From the NCBI RefSeq assembly GCF_904846615.1, contig NZ_CAJHBK010000002.1, forward strand, positions 1 to 47,460: a stretch of DNA of 47,460 bases, in the 5' to 3' direction. Numbering within the stretch: position 1 is the stretch's first letter; each line of letters opens with the position of its first letter. The notes under the pieces are model-generated. The model was not told the origin of the DNA. It did no database searches and saw only the letters and a program-made list of their open reading frames with translations. Shown piece by piece: positions 25,829 through 35,111 of this stretch. Position numbers and translations under genes: made by a program. This DNA comes from Psychrobacter sp. JCM 18902. Its GTDB lineage: Bacteria > Pseudomonadota > Gammaproteobacteria > Pseudomonadales > Moraxellaceae.

Positions 25829-27877
25829 ATGTTGATTACAGAATTGGGCTATTTTGCCTTGCTTACCGCTTTTGTATTGGCGTTATTGCAGGTAATTCTG
25901 CCAACTATTGGTGTTATTCGTAACCAAGTTGCTTGGCAACGACTAGCCCCTAGCTTAGCTTGGGCACAGTTTGCCGCCATGATAACGTCATTTGGCGCTT
26001 TGATAGCAGGTTTTTATTATAATGATTTTAGCCTCAGTTACGTCGCGCAGCATTCCAATACGCTGTTGCCTTGGTACTATAAATTATCGGCGACATGGGG
26101 CGGACACGAGGGCTCTTTGCTGCTATGGATGACCATCATGGCCACATGGTGTGCACTGGTATCATACTTTAGTCGCGGCTTGCCGTTATCAATGCGTGCG
26201 CGGGTATTAGTTATTTTGGCCGGTGTACAGTTAATGATGCTAACAATGCTGATATTTACCTCGTCACCGTTTGAGCGTACCTTACCCAATCTAGCGGTCG
26301 ATGGCGCTGATTTAAATCCTGTCCTACAAGATTTCGGTCTGATTATTCATCCGCCCATGTTATATATGGGCTATGTGGGTATGGTAGTGCCTTTTGCATT
26401 TTGTATGGCGGCATTGTGGGAAGGGCGTTTAGATGCTGCTTGGACACGCTGGTCACGTCCATGGGCGCTCGCGGCTTGGGGATTTTTGACCATTGGTATT
26501 GCACTGGGCTCGTGGTGGGCCTACTACGAGCTTGGCTGGGGCGGTTGGTGGTTTTGGGATCCGGTAGAGAACGCCTCGTTTATGCCTTGGCTTGTCGGCT
26601 TAGCATTGCTGCATTCATTAGCAGTCACTGAAAAGCGCGGGGTGTTTAAAGCATGGACCATCATGCTGGCTATTTTCGCTTTTGCCTTAAGCTTGCTTGG
26701 CACGTTCCTGGTACGCTCTGGAGTCCTTACCTCAGTGCATTCGTTTGCCGCTGATCCGACGCGTGGTTTGGTCATCTTAGCTATTCTTGGCATTATCATC
26801 GGTAGTGGTCTATTAATGTTTGCCGTTCGCGGTTGGCGTTTGACGGTTGAGAGTCAGTATCAGCTGGTTTCGCGCGAGTCTTTCTTAGTCATTAATAACG
26901 CTATTATCTTGATTGCAACGCTCGTGGTATTGCTCGGTACACTTTATCCTATTATCGCTGATGCCTTTAGTCTCGGTCAGGTATCTGTAGGGCCTCCATA
27001 CTTCAATGCGCTGTTTGTGCCTTTGACATGGCTGTTGTTAATCGCTATGGGTATGGGCTCTAATATTCGCTGGAAACAAGATAAGCGTCCGTTACTAGGG
27101 GTGGGTATCGCCATTGCCGCTAGTAGTATCGTATTGGCTGCTATTATCGCCTACTTTACCAGTCCATCTGCTATGTTCAATATTGGCGTGACTTTAGCGG
27201 TGAGCTTTTGGGTACTGCTATGGATGATCGTTGACTTTAGAGACAAAACCAAGAACGCCCCTAATTTCTTTAAAGGTCTGCGTCAGCTGCGTCTGAGCTA
27301 TTGGGGTCAACAGACTGCTCATATTGGCGTATTGGTTGCTGTCATTGGCATAGCCTTTACTAGTAGCTTGAGTATTGAGCGTGACGTAGCAATGGGTATT
27401 GGCGATACAGTCAATGTTCAAGGTTACGATTTTGAAGTAACTGAATTTTTTGAAATAAAGGGGAGTAACTTTGATGCAACGCAAGCTGAGGTTGTAGTGA
27501 CTAAGAATGGCCAAGAAGTGGCAACGCTATATCCTGAAAAACGTACGTATATTATCAGCACTATGCCAACAACTGAGGCCGCTATTGACCCCAATCTTAT
27601 GCGCGATGTTTATGTCGCACTGGGCGAACCTATTGCCGATGGTAGTAACCAATGGGCATTAAGGATTTATGTAAAACCATTAATTCGCTGGATTTGGTTA
27701 GGGGCAATTATCATGGCTCTAGGTGGATTAATTAGCATGCTTGATAAACGATACCGCATCAAAAAAGTTAAAGCTCCATTGCTAGTTACTGGTGATCTGG
27801 CTACTGATGGAGTCAATGAGGTAGCTATTGAACAGGCAATCTCAGCATCGACGATGTCGACACTAAAGGAGAAATAA
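25829..27877 (+). CDS. ccmF: Cytochrome c maturation protein CcmF (heme lyase subunit)
   Basis: 682 residues with many membrane segments. The WWD heme-binding domain is GWWFWDPVENASFMPWL, with conserved histidines elsewhere (for example IHPPMLYMGYVG, SVHSFAADPTRG). CcmF with CcmH and CcmI attaches heme to CXXCH motifs of apocytochromes in the periplasm. It heads a tight operon ccmF-ccmG-ccmH-ccmI. ccmABCDE (heme delivery) are absent from this window. The plasmid's own client could be the cytochrome at 46777-47400. Confidence 0.95.
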   Translation: MLITELGYFALLTAFVLALLQVILPTIGVIRNQVAWQRLAPSLAWAQFAAMITSFGALIAGFYYNDFSLSYVAQHSNTLLPWYYKLSATWGGHEGSLLLWMTIMATWCALVSYFSRGLPLSMRARVLVILAGVQLMMLTMLIFTSSPFERTLPNLAVDGADLNPVLQDFGLIIHPPMLYMGYVGMVVPFAFCMAALWEGRLDAAWTRWSRPWALAAWGFLTIGIALGSWWAYYELGWGGWWFWDPVENASFMPWLVGLALLHSLAVTEKRGVFKAWTIMLAIFAFALSLLGTFLVRSGVLTSVHSFAADPTRGLVILAILGIIIGSGLLMFAVRGWRLTVESQYQLVSRESFLVINNAIILIATLVVLLGTLYPIIADAFSLGQVSVGPPYFNALFVPLTWLLLIAMGMGSNIRWKQDKRPLLGVGIAIAASSIVLAAIIAYFTSPSAMFNIGVTLAVSFWVLLWMIVDFRDKTKNAPNFFKGLRQLRLSYWGQQTAHIGVLVAVIGIAFTSSLSIERDVAMGIGDTVNVQGYDFEVTEFFEIKGSNFDATQAEVVVTKNGQEVATLYPEKRTYIISTMPTTEAAIDPNLMRDVYVALGEPIADGSNQWALRIYVKPLIRWIWLGAIIMALGGLISMLDKRYRIKKVKAPLLVTGDLATDGVNEVAIEQAISASTMSTLKEK

Positions 27878-28540
27878 ATGACTATGTCGAATAATACTCC
27901 TGAGCAAAAAGATAGCCAAAACAGTAAGCAGCGTAACCCAAAGACAATGAAAAAAAAGCAGACGAAGCTATGGTTCTTAATTCCGCTTATCCTCTTTTTT
28001 GGTTTGGTAGTTATATTGTACATGCGCTTAGGTAAACCAACAGACATTGTGACCAATACCGCTCTTGAGCGTCCGGTTCCTACCTTTGAGCTGCCGTTAT
28101 TAGCAGATACTACCCGTACTATCACCAATGATAATTTGCCGGATAAGCCGTTTTTACTTAATGTTTGGGGCTCATGGTGCCCAACTTGCGTTATTGAGCA
28201 TCCGTTTTTAATGCAACTAGAAGAGCGCGGCGTTGATATCGTTGGTGTGAATTATAAGGATGAGATTGGTAATGCGCTCAGTTACTTAAACCGAGGCGGT
28301 GATCCATTTTCTATGTCTATTCAGGATTCATTGGGTCAGTTTGCTCTAGACTTAGGCATAACTGGTGCGCCCGAAACCTTTGTTGTGGATGGAGATGGCA
28401 TCATTCGTCAGCATATTGTTGGTGAGGTTAATGAAGCCAATTGGCAACAGCGTGTTAAGCCGTGCCTGACCGTACTTAATGAGGCTAATAAGAACAACGA
28501 TAGTCCTGATCTCATTCAGGTTGAGGAGATGTGCAAATGA
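27878..28540 (+). CDS. ccmG: Thiol:disulfide reductase CcmG/DsbE
   Basis: 220 residues with one N-terminal membrane anchor (about 30-48) and a thioredoxin fold with the active site WGSWCPTCVIEHPF. Later motifs GAPETFVVDGDG and IRQHIVGEVN are typical of DsbE. It keeps the CXXCH cysteines of apocytochrome reduced. It starts immediately after the ccmF stop with AAAGGAG upstream, and overlaps ccmH. A long charged N-terminus precedes the anchor. Confidence 0.93.
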   Translation: MTMSNNTPEQKDSQNSKQRNPKTMKKKQTKLWFLIPLILFFGLVVILYMRLGKPTDIVTNTALERPVPTFELPLLADTTRTITNDNLPDKPFLLNVWGSWCPTCVIEHPFLMQLEERGVDIVGVNYKDEIGNALSYLNRGGDPFSMSIQDSLGQFALDLGITGAPETFVVDGDGIIRQHIVGEVNEANWQQRVKPCLTVLNEANKNNDSPDLIQVEEMCK

Positions 28541-29106
28541 ACGTTATTCGAATAAGAGCTCCTCAACTAAAACCCAATATAGTTTTAAAACTAGCAAGCT
28601 TAATACTAGCGTGTCTGCTTAACATGACGGCAAACGCAGCTATTGACGTATACGATTTTGACTCACCACAGCAAGAAGCTCAGTATCGTGGATTAATAGA
28701 AGAGTTTCGCTGCCCAAAATGCCAAAATCAAAACCTTGCAGCCTCTGATGCACCGATTGCACAGGATCTAAAGCAAAAAGTCTATGATTTAATTAAAGAT
28801 AGACGTAGTGATGCTGAAATACGCGTCTATATGCAAGAGCGCTACGGTGACTTTATTAGCTACAAGCCGCCTATGCGACCATCAACATGGATCCTATGGT
28901 TTTTTCCACCACTATTATTGCTCGTCTTAATTATTGGTTGGTTTTGGCAAAGTAAGCGTCGCCAAGTTGTTGCCCGTGGTCAAAGCGGCGTCACAGTGAA
29001 CAGTACTGCTGCCTTGACCTCTACGGAAAAGGCTGAGCTTGATCGTCTATTATCGCAAGCTGAGAGTGTCGACCACGACATTACTAGCCTAGAGGACAAA
29101 AAATGA
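28531..29106 (+). CDS. ccmH: Cytochrome c maturation protein CcmH (CcmL-type)
   Basis: 191 residues with a signal/anchor, then the redox motif EFRCPKCQNQNLAASDAPIA, then RYGDFISYKPP and a C-terminal membrane helix (ILWFFPPLLLLVLIIGWFW). It is the thiol-reducing partner of CcmG/CcmF. It overlaps ccmG by 10 bases and ccmI by 4. Confidence 0.93.
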   Translation: MQMNVIRIRAPQLKPNIVLKLASLILACLLNMTANAAIDVYDFDSPQQEAQYRGLIEEFRCPKCQNQNLAASDAPIAQDLKQKVYDLIKDRRSDAEIRVYMQERYGDFISYKPPMRPSTWILWFFPPLLLLVLIIGWFWQSKRRQVVARGQSGVTVNSTAALTSTEKAELDRLLSQAESVDHDITSLEDKK

Positions 29107-30383
29107 CTCTATTTTCTACTTTTGGCTTATTTGTAACTCTAAGCTTGCTGATTGCTCTTATATTTGCGCTGATTGCTATTATGCCATGGCTACGAGCACC
29201 GCGTTTGCAGTCCAAACCAATAGACAATCAACTGCTAGATATTAATGTTGCAGTATTTCGCGAACGTTTAGCTGAGCTACAAACAGATAAAGACAGCGGT
29301 ACTATTAATAATAGCCATTATCAAAATCAAAAGCTGGAGCTTGAGCGTCAGCTATTAGATGCGCAGCGTCAGATAACACCTATGGTCACCCCTGATGTCA
29401 AAAGCCGTTTAATTGTCGCAGCTTGGATCCCAATATTGGCTGCAATGGCGTATTTACTAATAGGCAATCGTACGCCCGTGTTTGATTTGTGGACAGCTGA
29501 GGACAAAGTAGGACAAGTGGCTGACGACCTATTGACAGCTAAAATTGACAAGCCGCCATCATGGGCGTTTGAAGATGGTCGTCAACTGATTAGCGCCATG
29601 CAAACCAATGTTCATCGTAATGCTGATGATCCTAATCGCTGGATGCGCCTATCCGAGCTTTTCTTATCTATGGAGGCAACTGATTCTGCGCTGGAAGCCT
29701 TATCTCGTGCCTATCGTTTAGCTCCTGAAAATGAAGAAATCGCCACCACTTATGCTCAGACTAGCTTTTTCGTTAATGAAGGTCAGTTAGACGCCAATAT
29801 TCGCCGTGTATTACAAGCTATATTAGCTAAGAATCCGCAGCATGAACGGGCTCAAATGCTCATGGCAATGGGTGAGACTCGTAGTAGTAACTTTGCCCAA
29901 GCGCAAGGTTGGATTAAACGCTTACAAGGCAGCATTGTGGCCAAACCAGGTGATCATACTAAAGCTTTAGCAAGCTTAGATGAGTTAAGCAACTACGTTA
30001 GCACGCAAGAAAAGCAAGCGCTAGAAGGTATTGACGTGACAGTGAAAATTAACGCTAATTTATTACCGTTAGTGAAAGCTGATGATGTGTTGTTTGTTGC
30101 GATACGTGACGTTAAAGGAGGTCCACCGTTTGCCGCCAAACGTTTACCCATTAGTGTTATTGAGCAAGGTGAGGCCAGTATCCGCTTAAGCAATCTTGAT
30201 GCGATGATGCCAGATCGCACGTTAAATTCAGCTCGTAGTGACAAAACTCAGTTAGCAGTCGTTGCTCGTATTAGTCATAGCGGTAATGCCATAGCAGAGT
30301 CAGGCGACTTATCGGGTAATCCGATAGTGATTAGTGCTGAACAGACTCAGGTTAATATTGAAATCAATCAACAGATTCCCTAA
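29103..30383 (+). CDS. ccmI: Cytochrome c maturation chaperone CcmI
   Basis: 426 residues with two membrane segments (about 5-28 and 102-120) bracketing the CcmI helical linker (NVAVFRERLAELQTDKDSG). TPR-like repeats (about 165-265) and a C-terminal beta domain (about 305-425) follow. CcmI presents apocytochrome to CcmF/CcmH. It ends the ccm operon; lspA starts 142 bases later. Confidence 0.9.
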   Translation: MTLFSTFGLFVTLSLLIALIFALIAIMPWLRAPRLQSKPIDNQLLDINVAVFRERLAELQTDKDSGTINNSHYQNQKLELERQLLDAQRQITPMVTPDVKSRLIVAAWIPILAAMAYLLIGNRTPVFDLWTAEDKVGQVADDLLTAKIDKPPSWAFEDGRQLISAMQTNVHRNADDPNRWMRLSELFLSMEATDSALEALSRAYRLAPENEEIATTYAQTSFFVNEGQLDANIRRVLQAILAKNPQHERAQMLMAMGETRSSNFAQAQGWIKRLQGSIVAKPGDHTKALASLDELSNYVSTQEKQALEGIDVTVKINANLLPLVKADDVLFVAIRDVKGGPPFAAKRLPISVIEQGEASIRLSNLDAMMPDRTLNSARSDKTQLAVVARISHSGNAIAESGDLSGNPIVISAEQTQVNIEINQQIP

Positions 30384-30524
30384 TAAAAAATTATTACCGT
30401 AAGTTTCATAATACCAGAGCGGTAAGTGGAGCCGTTTTTAAAAGTGGCGCTATTAATAGTCGTATACTAAAAACATATACGTTTAACATTGTTCATTGTA
30501 TAAACACAGATAAAGAAAACAACT

Positions 30525-31232
30525 ATGACTGAATCTACCGACAGATTAGATAGTACTAAATTGAATAGCGTTGAATCGGCTAGTACTAATATTGCTGACA
30601 ATAAAGTACCTATAGCTGTGAGTAGTACTCATCAATCAATTGACTCTAAAACCATGAATCATACGCCTAAAGCTATGTACGTAACCTCAGGCAACTCGAT
30701 AACACCTAAAGGTAAGTTGAATAAAATGCCAAAAATGGTTGCCAATGGCAGTCGCGCTTTTATCTGGTATTTGTTGGCGATAATGGTATTAATACTTGAT
30801 CAATGGACTAAGTGGTTGGCCCAAACCAAATTAGCGTTCAATGACCCCGTACCGGTCATTGAACCATTTCTCAACTGGACACTCGCTTATAACTATGGGG
30901 CAGCATTTAGCTTTTTAGCCGACGCTGGCGGTTGGCAGAAATGGTTTTTCTCAGGCTTAGCTTTTGTAATGGCTATCTTTTTAACGGTTTATTTAATCAA
31001 AGCGCCACGTGCAGCCAAGCTATTGTCCATGGGGTTAGCCTTAATGCTCGGTGGTGCGATTGGCAACTTAATCGATCGTTTAAGAATTGGTAAAGTGGTT
31101 GACTTTATCCATGTGCATTATGCTGATGTCTGGAATTATCCTATTTTCAATGTTGCAGATATAGGTGTCTGTGTCGGTGTCGCATTGATTATAATTGACA
31201 TGATATTTTTAGAAAGTAAGCGTAATAAATAA
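30525..31232 (+). CDS. lspA: Lipoprotein signal peptidase LspA
   Basis: 235 residues, of which about the last 165 are the usual LspA. The catalytic aspartates are in GGAIGNLIDRL and FNVADIGVCVG; NYGAAFSFLADAG is also conserved. Four membrane segments are present. The first ~70 residues are a Ser/Thr/Asn-rich hydrophilic extension; internal starts at 30654 or 30729 are possible, but neither has a better ribosome-binding site. LspA removes the signal peptide from diacylglyceryl-prolipoproteins. lspA genes often travel with heavy-metal resistance genes; here lgt and lnt come too. Confidence 0.93.
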   Translation: MTESTDRLDSTKLNSVESASTNIADNKVPIAVSSTHQSIDSKTMNHTPKAMYVTSGNSITPKGKLNKMPKMVANGSRAFIWYLLAIMVLILDQWTKWLAQTKLAFNDPVPVIEPFLNWTLAYNYGAAFSFLADAGGWQKWFFSGLAFVMAIFLTVYLIKAPRAAKLLSMGLALMLGGAIGNLIDRLRIGKVVDFIHVHYADVWNYPIFNVADIGVCVGVALIIIDMIFLESKRNK

Positions 31233-31477
31233 GCACATTGATGCCGATTATCACAAACAAAATGAACTAGCGTCGTAGTCACTCTATACGGAAAAATACT
31301 TTTTATACTTGAGTATGTTTATAAAATGTGAACTGGAAGGTAATGTATGACTGGTATAGGTACTCACTCATTTTAGGTCTTAAAACCCAATACTTAAAAG
31401 CTCTGCGTAGAGCCATTATTATAGAGACATTGAATAATCCATAAATTCTTTATTGATCATAACAAAAGGAAAATACA

Positions 31478-31840
31478 GTGTCACAGGCTCAGCCAACTAT
31501 TGAAAAAATTCACAGCCTTAGAAAAAAACAAGAGACCGCGTTAAAAAGTCTTACCCTTATAGGCTACCTAGAAGGCACCTCTTTCTTATTATTGCTCTTC
31601 ATCGCCATGCCACTAAAATATATGCTGGATATTCCAGAAGGTGTGAAATACATCGGTATGGCACACGGTATTTTGTTTATTACCTATATCATAATACTTA
31701 TAGGCTCAGCTATCAAAATGAAAATGCCTCTTTGGGCAATACCTGCGGGCGTACTCGGCTCACTCTTACCTTTTGGCCCATTTATATTCGATCATTTACT
31801 AAAAAATAACTTACAGAAAAGTGTAAGTAAAGAAGCCTAG
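31478..31840 (+). CDS. DUF3817-family small membrane protein
   Basis: 120 residues from a GTG start preceded by AAAGGA. After a charged N-terminus there are three membrane segments (TLIGYLEGTSFLLLLFIAMP; YIGMAHGILFITYIIILIG; LWAIPAGVLGSLLPFGPFIF), matching DUF3817. The function of the family is not established. It stands alone after lspA; the 245-base gap between them shows nothing clear. Confidence 0.75.
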   Translation: MSQAQPTIEKIHSLRKKQETALKSLTLIGYLEGTSFLLLLFIAMPLKYMLDIPEGVKYIGMAHGILFITYIIILIGSAIKMKMPLWAIPAGVLGSLLPFGPFIFDHLLKNNLQKSVSKEA

Positions 31841-32387
31841 AACAAGCTCTGCTACAAATGATACAAATGATACAAACGTATATTATTACTCAAGATTATT
31901 TTTCCTAACTAAATTACAAGCCGCCATCACTCATCATGGCGACAAATGAATAATATTGAGCAGAAATTAATCACAATAAAACTTTGATTCAGACCCAGTA
32001 TGAATAGTCTTACACTCTAGTTACTTTTCCAACTTATCTTACATACTATCGACAAACCCGTCTTGTTTAAAAGCTAAACAGGTTTTGTCATCCGCGATGG
32101 ATTTCCTGTTATCGTAGGGTATACCCCAAGGAAACCAGTTATTTTACCTTTCAAACCTATTAACAGACTACTTAAAGCAGACTGTTAGCATGGAACCATC
32201 TATAACAGACTTTTGAATTATAAGACTGGCTGCTGTGCTTTTTTCCTATCATTAGCCTATACCCAAAACATAAAACCTTTAAATGATAATCTATCTATCA
32301 TTAGACTTTTTATATTATTAAATGATAGTAATATCTTGTTATTATCAATGAGCACTAATTATTAAGTCTAAATAATAGAGGTGGGTT
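31841..32387. promoter_or_regulatory. Gene-free region with inverted repeats, possible res site of the resolvase
   Basis: 547 bases without a gene. An imperfect hairpin lies at about 32051-32088 (GACAAA/TTTGTC outside, TGTTTA/TAAACA inside) and may end the DUF3817 transcript. Just before the resolvase, CTATCATT (32295-32302) and AATGATAG (32321-32328) form an inverted repeat, with a further AATGATA at 32282. Serine resolvases usually bind such sites next to their own gene. A repeat shared with 35026-35080 lies at 32167-32220. Confidence 0.4.
32167..32220. repeat. Imperfect ~55-bp direct repeat, left copy
   Basis: ACTACTTAAAGCAGACTGT, then GGAACC, then TATAACAGACTTTTGAATTA. The right copy at 35026-35080 has ACTACTTAAAACAGACTGT, GGAAC, then GATAACAGACCATTGTAATT. 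They flank the resolvase-Fic segment in the same orientation. Confidence 0.6.
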
Positions 32388-32981
32388 ATGACTGTTCGTA
32401 TTTATGTGAGAGCCAGCACTAAGGATCAAGACGCTACCAGAGCATTGGCTGATTTGGTGGCTTTCAGTACAAGTTATGATGATAACCATGTTGAGTACGT
32501 CGAGCATTTCAGTGGTACAAAGCTCGATAGACCATTATTAGCCAAGCTGCTAAAGGACGCTGAGCAAGGCGATATTCTACTGGTTGAAAGCGTGGATAGA
32601 TTAAGCCGATTATCTCAAGATGATTTTGCAATTCTAAAGCAGCGTATCAAAGACAAAGGCTTGCGATTGGTGGTGGCTGATCTACCAACGACGCATACAG
32701 TTAATAATGGCATGACAGGTGAGATCCTAACAGTGATTAACCATATGCTGATCGACTTATTAGCAACGATGGCAAAGCTTGATAACGACAAGCGTAGAGA
32801 GCGTATCAAGCAGGGATTGGCTAACAGTGGCTATAAGCCCTCCGGTAAGAAGCCTAATACAACGAAACACAATCGTATTAGAGAATTAGACAGTCAAGGC
32901 AATATGACAAAAGAGGAAATCGCTAAGGCAGTTGGTGTTGGCGTAGCTACTGTTTACCGGGTGTTAAAGCCAGGCTCATAG
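32388..32981 (+). CDS. Serine recombinase (resolvase/invertase family)
   Basis: 197 residues. The N-terminal catalytic domain has the nucleophile serine in RIYVRASTKDQD (residue 10), ESVDRLSRLSQDDF with the conserved arginines, and the long helix through NDKRRERIKQGL. The C-terminal HTH is MTKEEIAKAVGVGVATVYRV. It likely resolves plasmid multimers or moved the neighbouring segment. Inverted repeats just upstream could be its res site. Confidence 0.88.
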   Translation: MTVRIYVRASTKDQDATRALADLVAFSTSYDDNHVEYVEHFSGTKLDRPLLAKLLKDAEQGDILLVESVDRLSRLSQDDFAILKQRIKDKGLRLVVADLPTTHTVNNGMTGEILTVINHMLIDLLATMAKLDNDKRRERIKQGLANSGYKPSGKKPNTTKHNRIRELDSQGNMTKEEIAKAVGVGVATVYRVLKPGS

Positions 32982-33199
32982 CTGAGGTATTTTATTTTAT
33001 TTTTGTTCATAAACAGCTGATATATAAGGCTTTACACGCGAGGCAAGAAGGCTTTATTTGCAGAAATAGGTACTCTATTACTACGTAGCTGTGTTAAGAA
33101 CGGTGTATTTTCATCATTCAATTTCGTTCAATTATGCCCACTTAAAACGCCCTTCGATCTTTATCTAAAGACATCACAGCGTCATATAAAAATCGATTT

Positions 33200-33237
33200 A
33201 ATGCAATGAGGCTTCATTATAATCATTATATTGCATT
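33200..33237. promoter_or_regulatory. Inverted repeat in the fic promoter region
   Basis: AATGCAAT (33200-33207) and ATTGCATT (33230-33237) with ATTATAAT between them, 50-90 bases before the fic start. It may be an operator. The rest of 32982-33287 holds no gene that I can support. Confidence 0.4.
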
Positions 33238-33287
33238 CATAATCGCTTTTCTGCAAAATGGCTTATCTATAATCGCTTGAGCCCCTC

Positions 33288-34871
33288 ATGATGAATACCC
33301 CTACTTCAGACCCTATTGGCGCAGCATGGCTTATCCGTTATGCCAGCATCGAGCTGGTTTCGCCTTTATATGTCAGCAGTAGTATCGGTGGGCGCAGGCA
33401 AACCTATAAAGACGGTGATGTCATCCATAATGCTTATCAGGAAACCGCGCGTCCACTGGACACGATCATTGCGCACTTACAGTTTCACATGCGTCATGAA
33501 GTACTGAATTTGGAGTTACTGGCTCGTCTGTTTGAGCAGATAGGGGCTAATGACGTACAAGCATGGGTAAACGCTGAGCCCACAGGCAGCTATGCCCGTA
33601 GAATGGCTTTCTTGTATGAATGGCTCATGGGTCAGCAGTTAGCAGTACCGAGTAATTTAGGCGGTAACTATGTGGATGCTCTAGATGCTAAGAAGCAGGT
33701 TACTTCAAGCCCTGCGCATGTCATAAAGAATGCTCGTTGGCGTATCAATGACAATCTTGCAGGAACCCGTCATTTCTGTCCTCAATTGGTGAAAACAGAG
33801 TTGTTTACGCAAGCCGCTGCACTCGATATTGCCACAATGGTTGACAAGCTGAACGATGAATTTGGGCAAGACTTACTGATGCGTGCCTCCGTATGGATGA
33901 CATTACGAGAGAGTAAAGCCAGTTTTACTATAGAAGGTGAAGGGAAAGAGTTAAAACGTATTGAACGTTTCGCCGATGTGATGGCACGGCGTACCGGCAA
34001 GGGCGATATTCCGCTTGATCCTGAGTCGCTAGCAGAGTTGCAACAAGAGATACTTGGTAGCAAAACGGTCATCCAGCAGTATGGCGTCCGTCAATCTCCA
34101 GTTTTTGTGTCGCATACCCAGGTGAATGGCTTTAAAGAAATTGTGCATTATATCGCGCCACCTGCTGATGACATTGCTAATAAGCTAGCAGGATTACAGG
34201 TATTTATGGAGAAGACTGAGGGACAATCAGCACTGATGCGTAGTGCTGTTGTCTCCTTTGCCTTTGTGTATATTCATCCATTAGCGGATGGCAATGGCCG
34301 CGTACATCGCTTTTTAATTAATGATGTCCTTAGACGAGACCAAGTCATTCATGAGCCGATTATCCTACCTATATCACAAGCCATTGCTGAGCATCCCTCA
34401 GACCGTCATGCCTATGATAAAATCTTAGACCGTGTCTCTGTGCCCCTTATGAAGCAAATCCGTGATCATTACAGCTTTGATAAACAAGCGATTACTTACC
34501 CTGATGGTATTCGCTCAAACTTAAATTTTGAAGACAGTCACCTTATTCAACCGGCATGGCGCTTTATGGACCTGACGCCTCATGTTCAGTACTTATCAGG
34601 ACTGATTGCGCATGTTATTGAAAAAGAGATGCATAACGAGTCACAGTACCTAAGACAACATGACCATGCACGACTGGCGATAAAAGAGATTATTGAGATG
34701 CCCAACAGCTATGCCGATAGAATCATTCGCAGCATGCTACAAAATAAAGGTGCTAAAAGTAATAAGCTACTTAAGGATTATCCGTTTTTGGCAAATGAGG
34801 CAGTTTGGGATGACATTTTTGCTGTCGTTGTAGAAACCTTTAAAGATGAGACAGATGATTTGAATAGGTAG
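33288..34871 (+). CDS. Fic-domain protein (probable AMP transferase)
   Basis: 527 residues. The Fic active-site motif is IHPLADGNGRVHRFLIND (about residues 329-346), with the catalytic histidine and the anion-binding residues kept. An N-terminal inhibitory motif of the S/T-x-x-x-E-G type is seen in KASFTIEGEGKELKRIERF (about 211-229), so this is a class II, self-inhibited Fic protein. Fic enzymes usually transfer AMP to a hydroxyl group of a target protein. The C-terminal ~150 residues are helical and may hold a DNA-binding wing. No partner antitoxin gene is nearby. The target is unknown. Confidence 0.85.
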   Translation: MMNTPTSDPIGAAWLIRYASIELVSPLYVSSSIGGRRQTYKDGDVIHNAYQETARPLDTIIAHLQFHMRHEVLNLELLARLFEQIGANDVQAWVNAEPTGSYARRMAFLYEWLMGQQLAVPSNLGGNYVDALDAKKQVTSSPAHVIKNARWRINDNLAGTRHFCPQLVKTELFTQAAALDIATMVDKLNDEFGQDLLMRASVWMTLRESKASFTIEGEGKELKRIERFADVMARRTGKGDIPLDPESLAELQQEILGSKTVIQQYGVRQSPVFVSHTQVNGFKEIVHYIAPPADDIANKLAGLQVFMEKTEGQSALMRSAVVSFAFVYIHPLADGNGRVHRFLINDVLRRDQVIHEPIILPISQAIAEHPSDRHAYDKILDRVSVPLMKQIRDHYSFDKQAITYPDGIRSNLNFEDSHLIQPAWRFMDLTPHVQYLSGLIAHVIEKEMHNESQYLRQHDHARLAIKEIIEMPNSYADRIIRSMLQNKGAKSNKLLKDYPFLANEAVWDDIFAVVVETFKDETDDLNR

Positions 34872-35025
34872 GGGAAACCCTGCTATACGCAGGGAAGCCT
34901 ACTTTGATAATCAATCTGGTATAAATATCATCGTTGCGATGATGATTCGGCTATAAGAGATTCGGCTGAAATACCATAGCCTAAAACGTAATCAATATTT
35001 TTCTTGACCCTATTTACGCTAATAA

Positions 35026-35080
35026 ACTACTTAAAACAGACTGTATAAAAGGAACTGCTGATAACAGACCATTGTAATTT
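35026..35080. repeat. Imperfect ~55-bp direct repeat, right copy
   Basis: See 32167-32220. Its last part, AACAGACCATTGTAATTT, also resembles AACAGACCATTTTGAATTA found upstream of both CHAP genes at 5111-5129 and 22030-22048. Confidence 0.6.
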
Positions 35081-35111
35081 GACAAGCCTTGATACAGATA
35101 GTCAAAATGAT

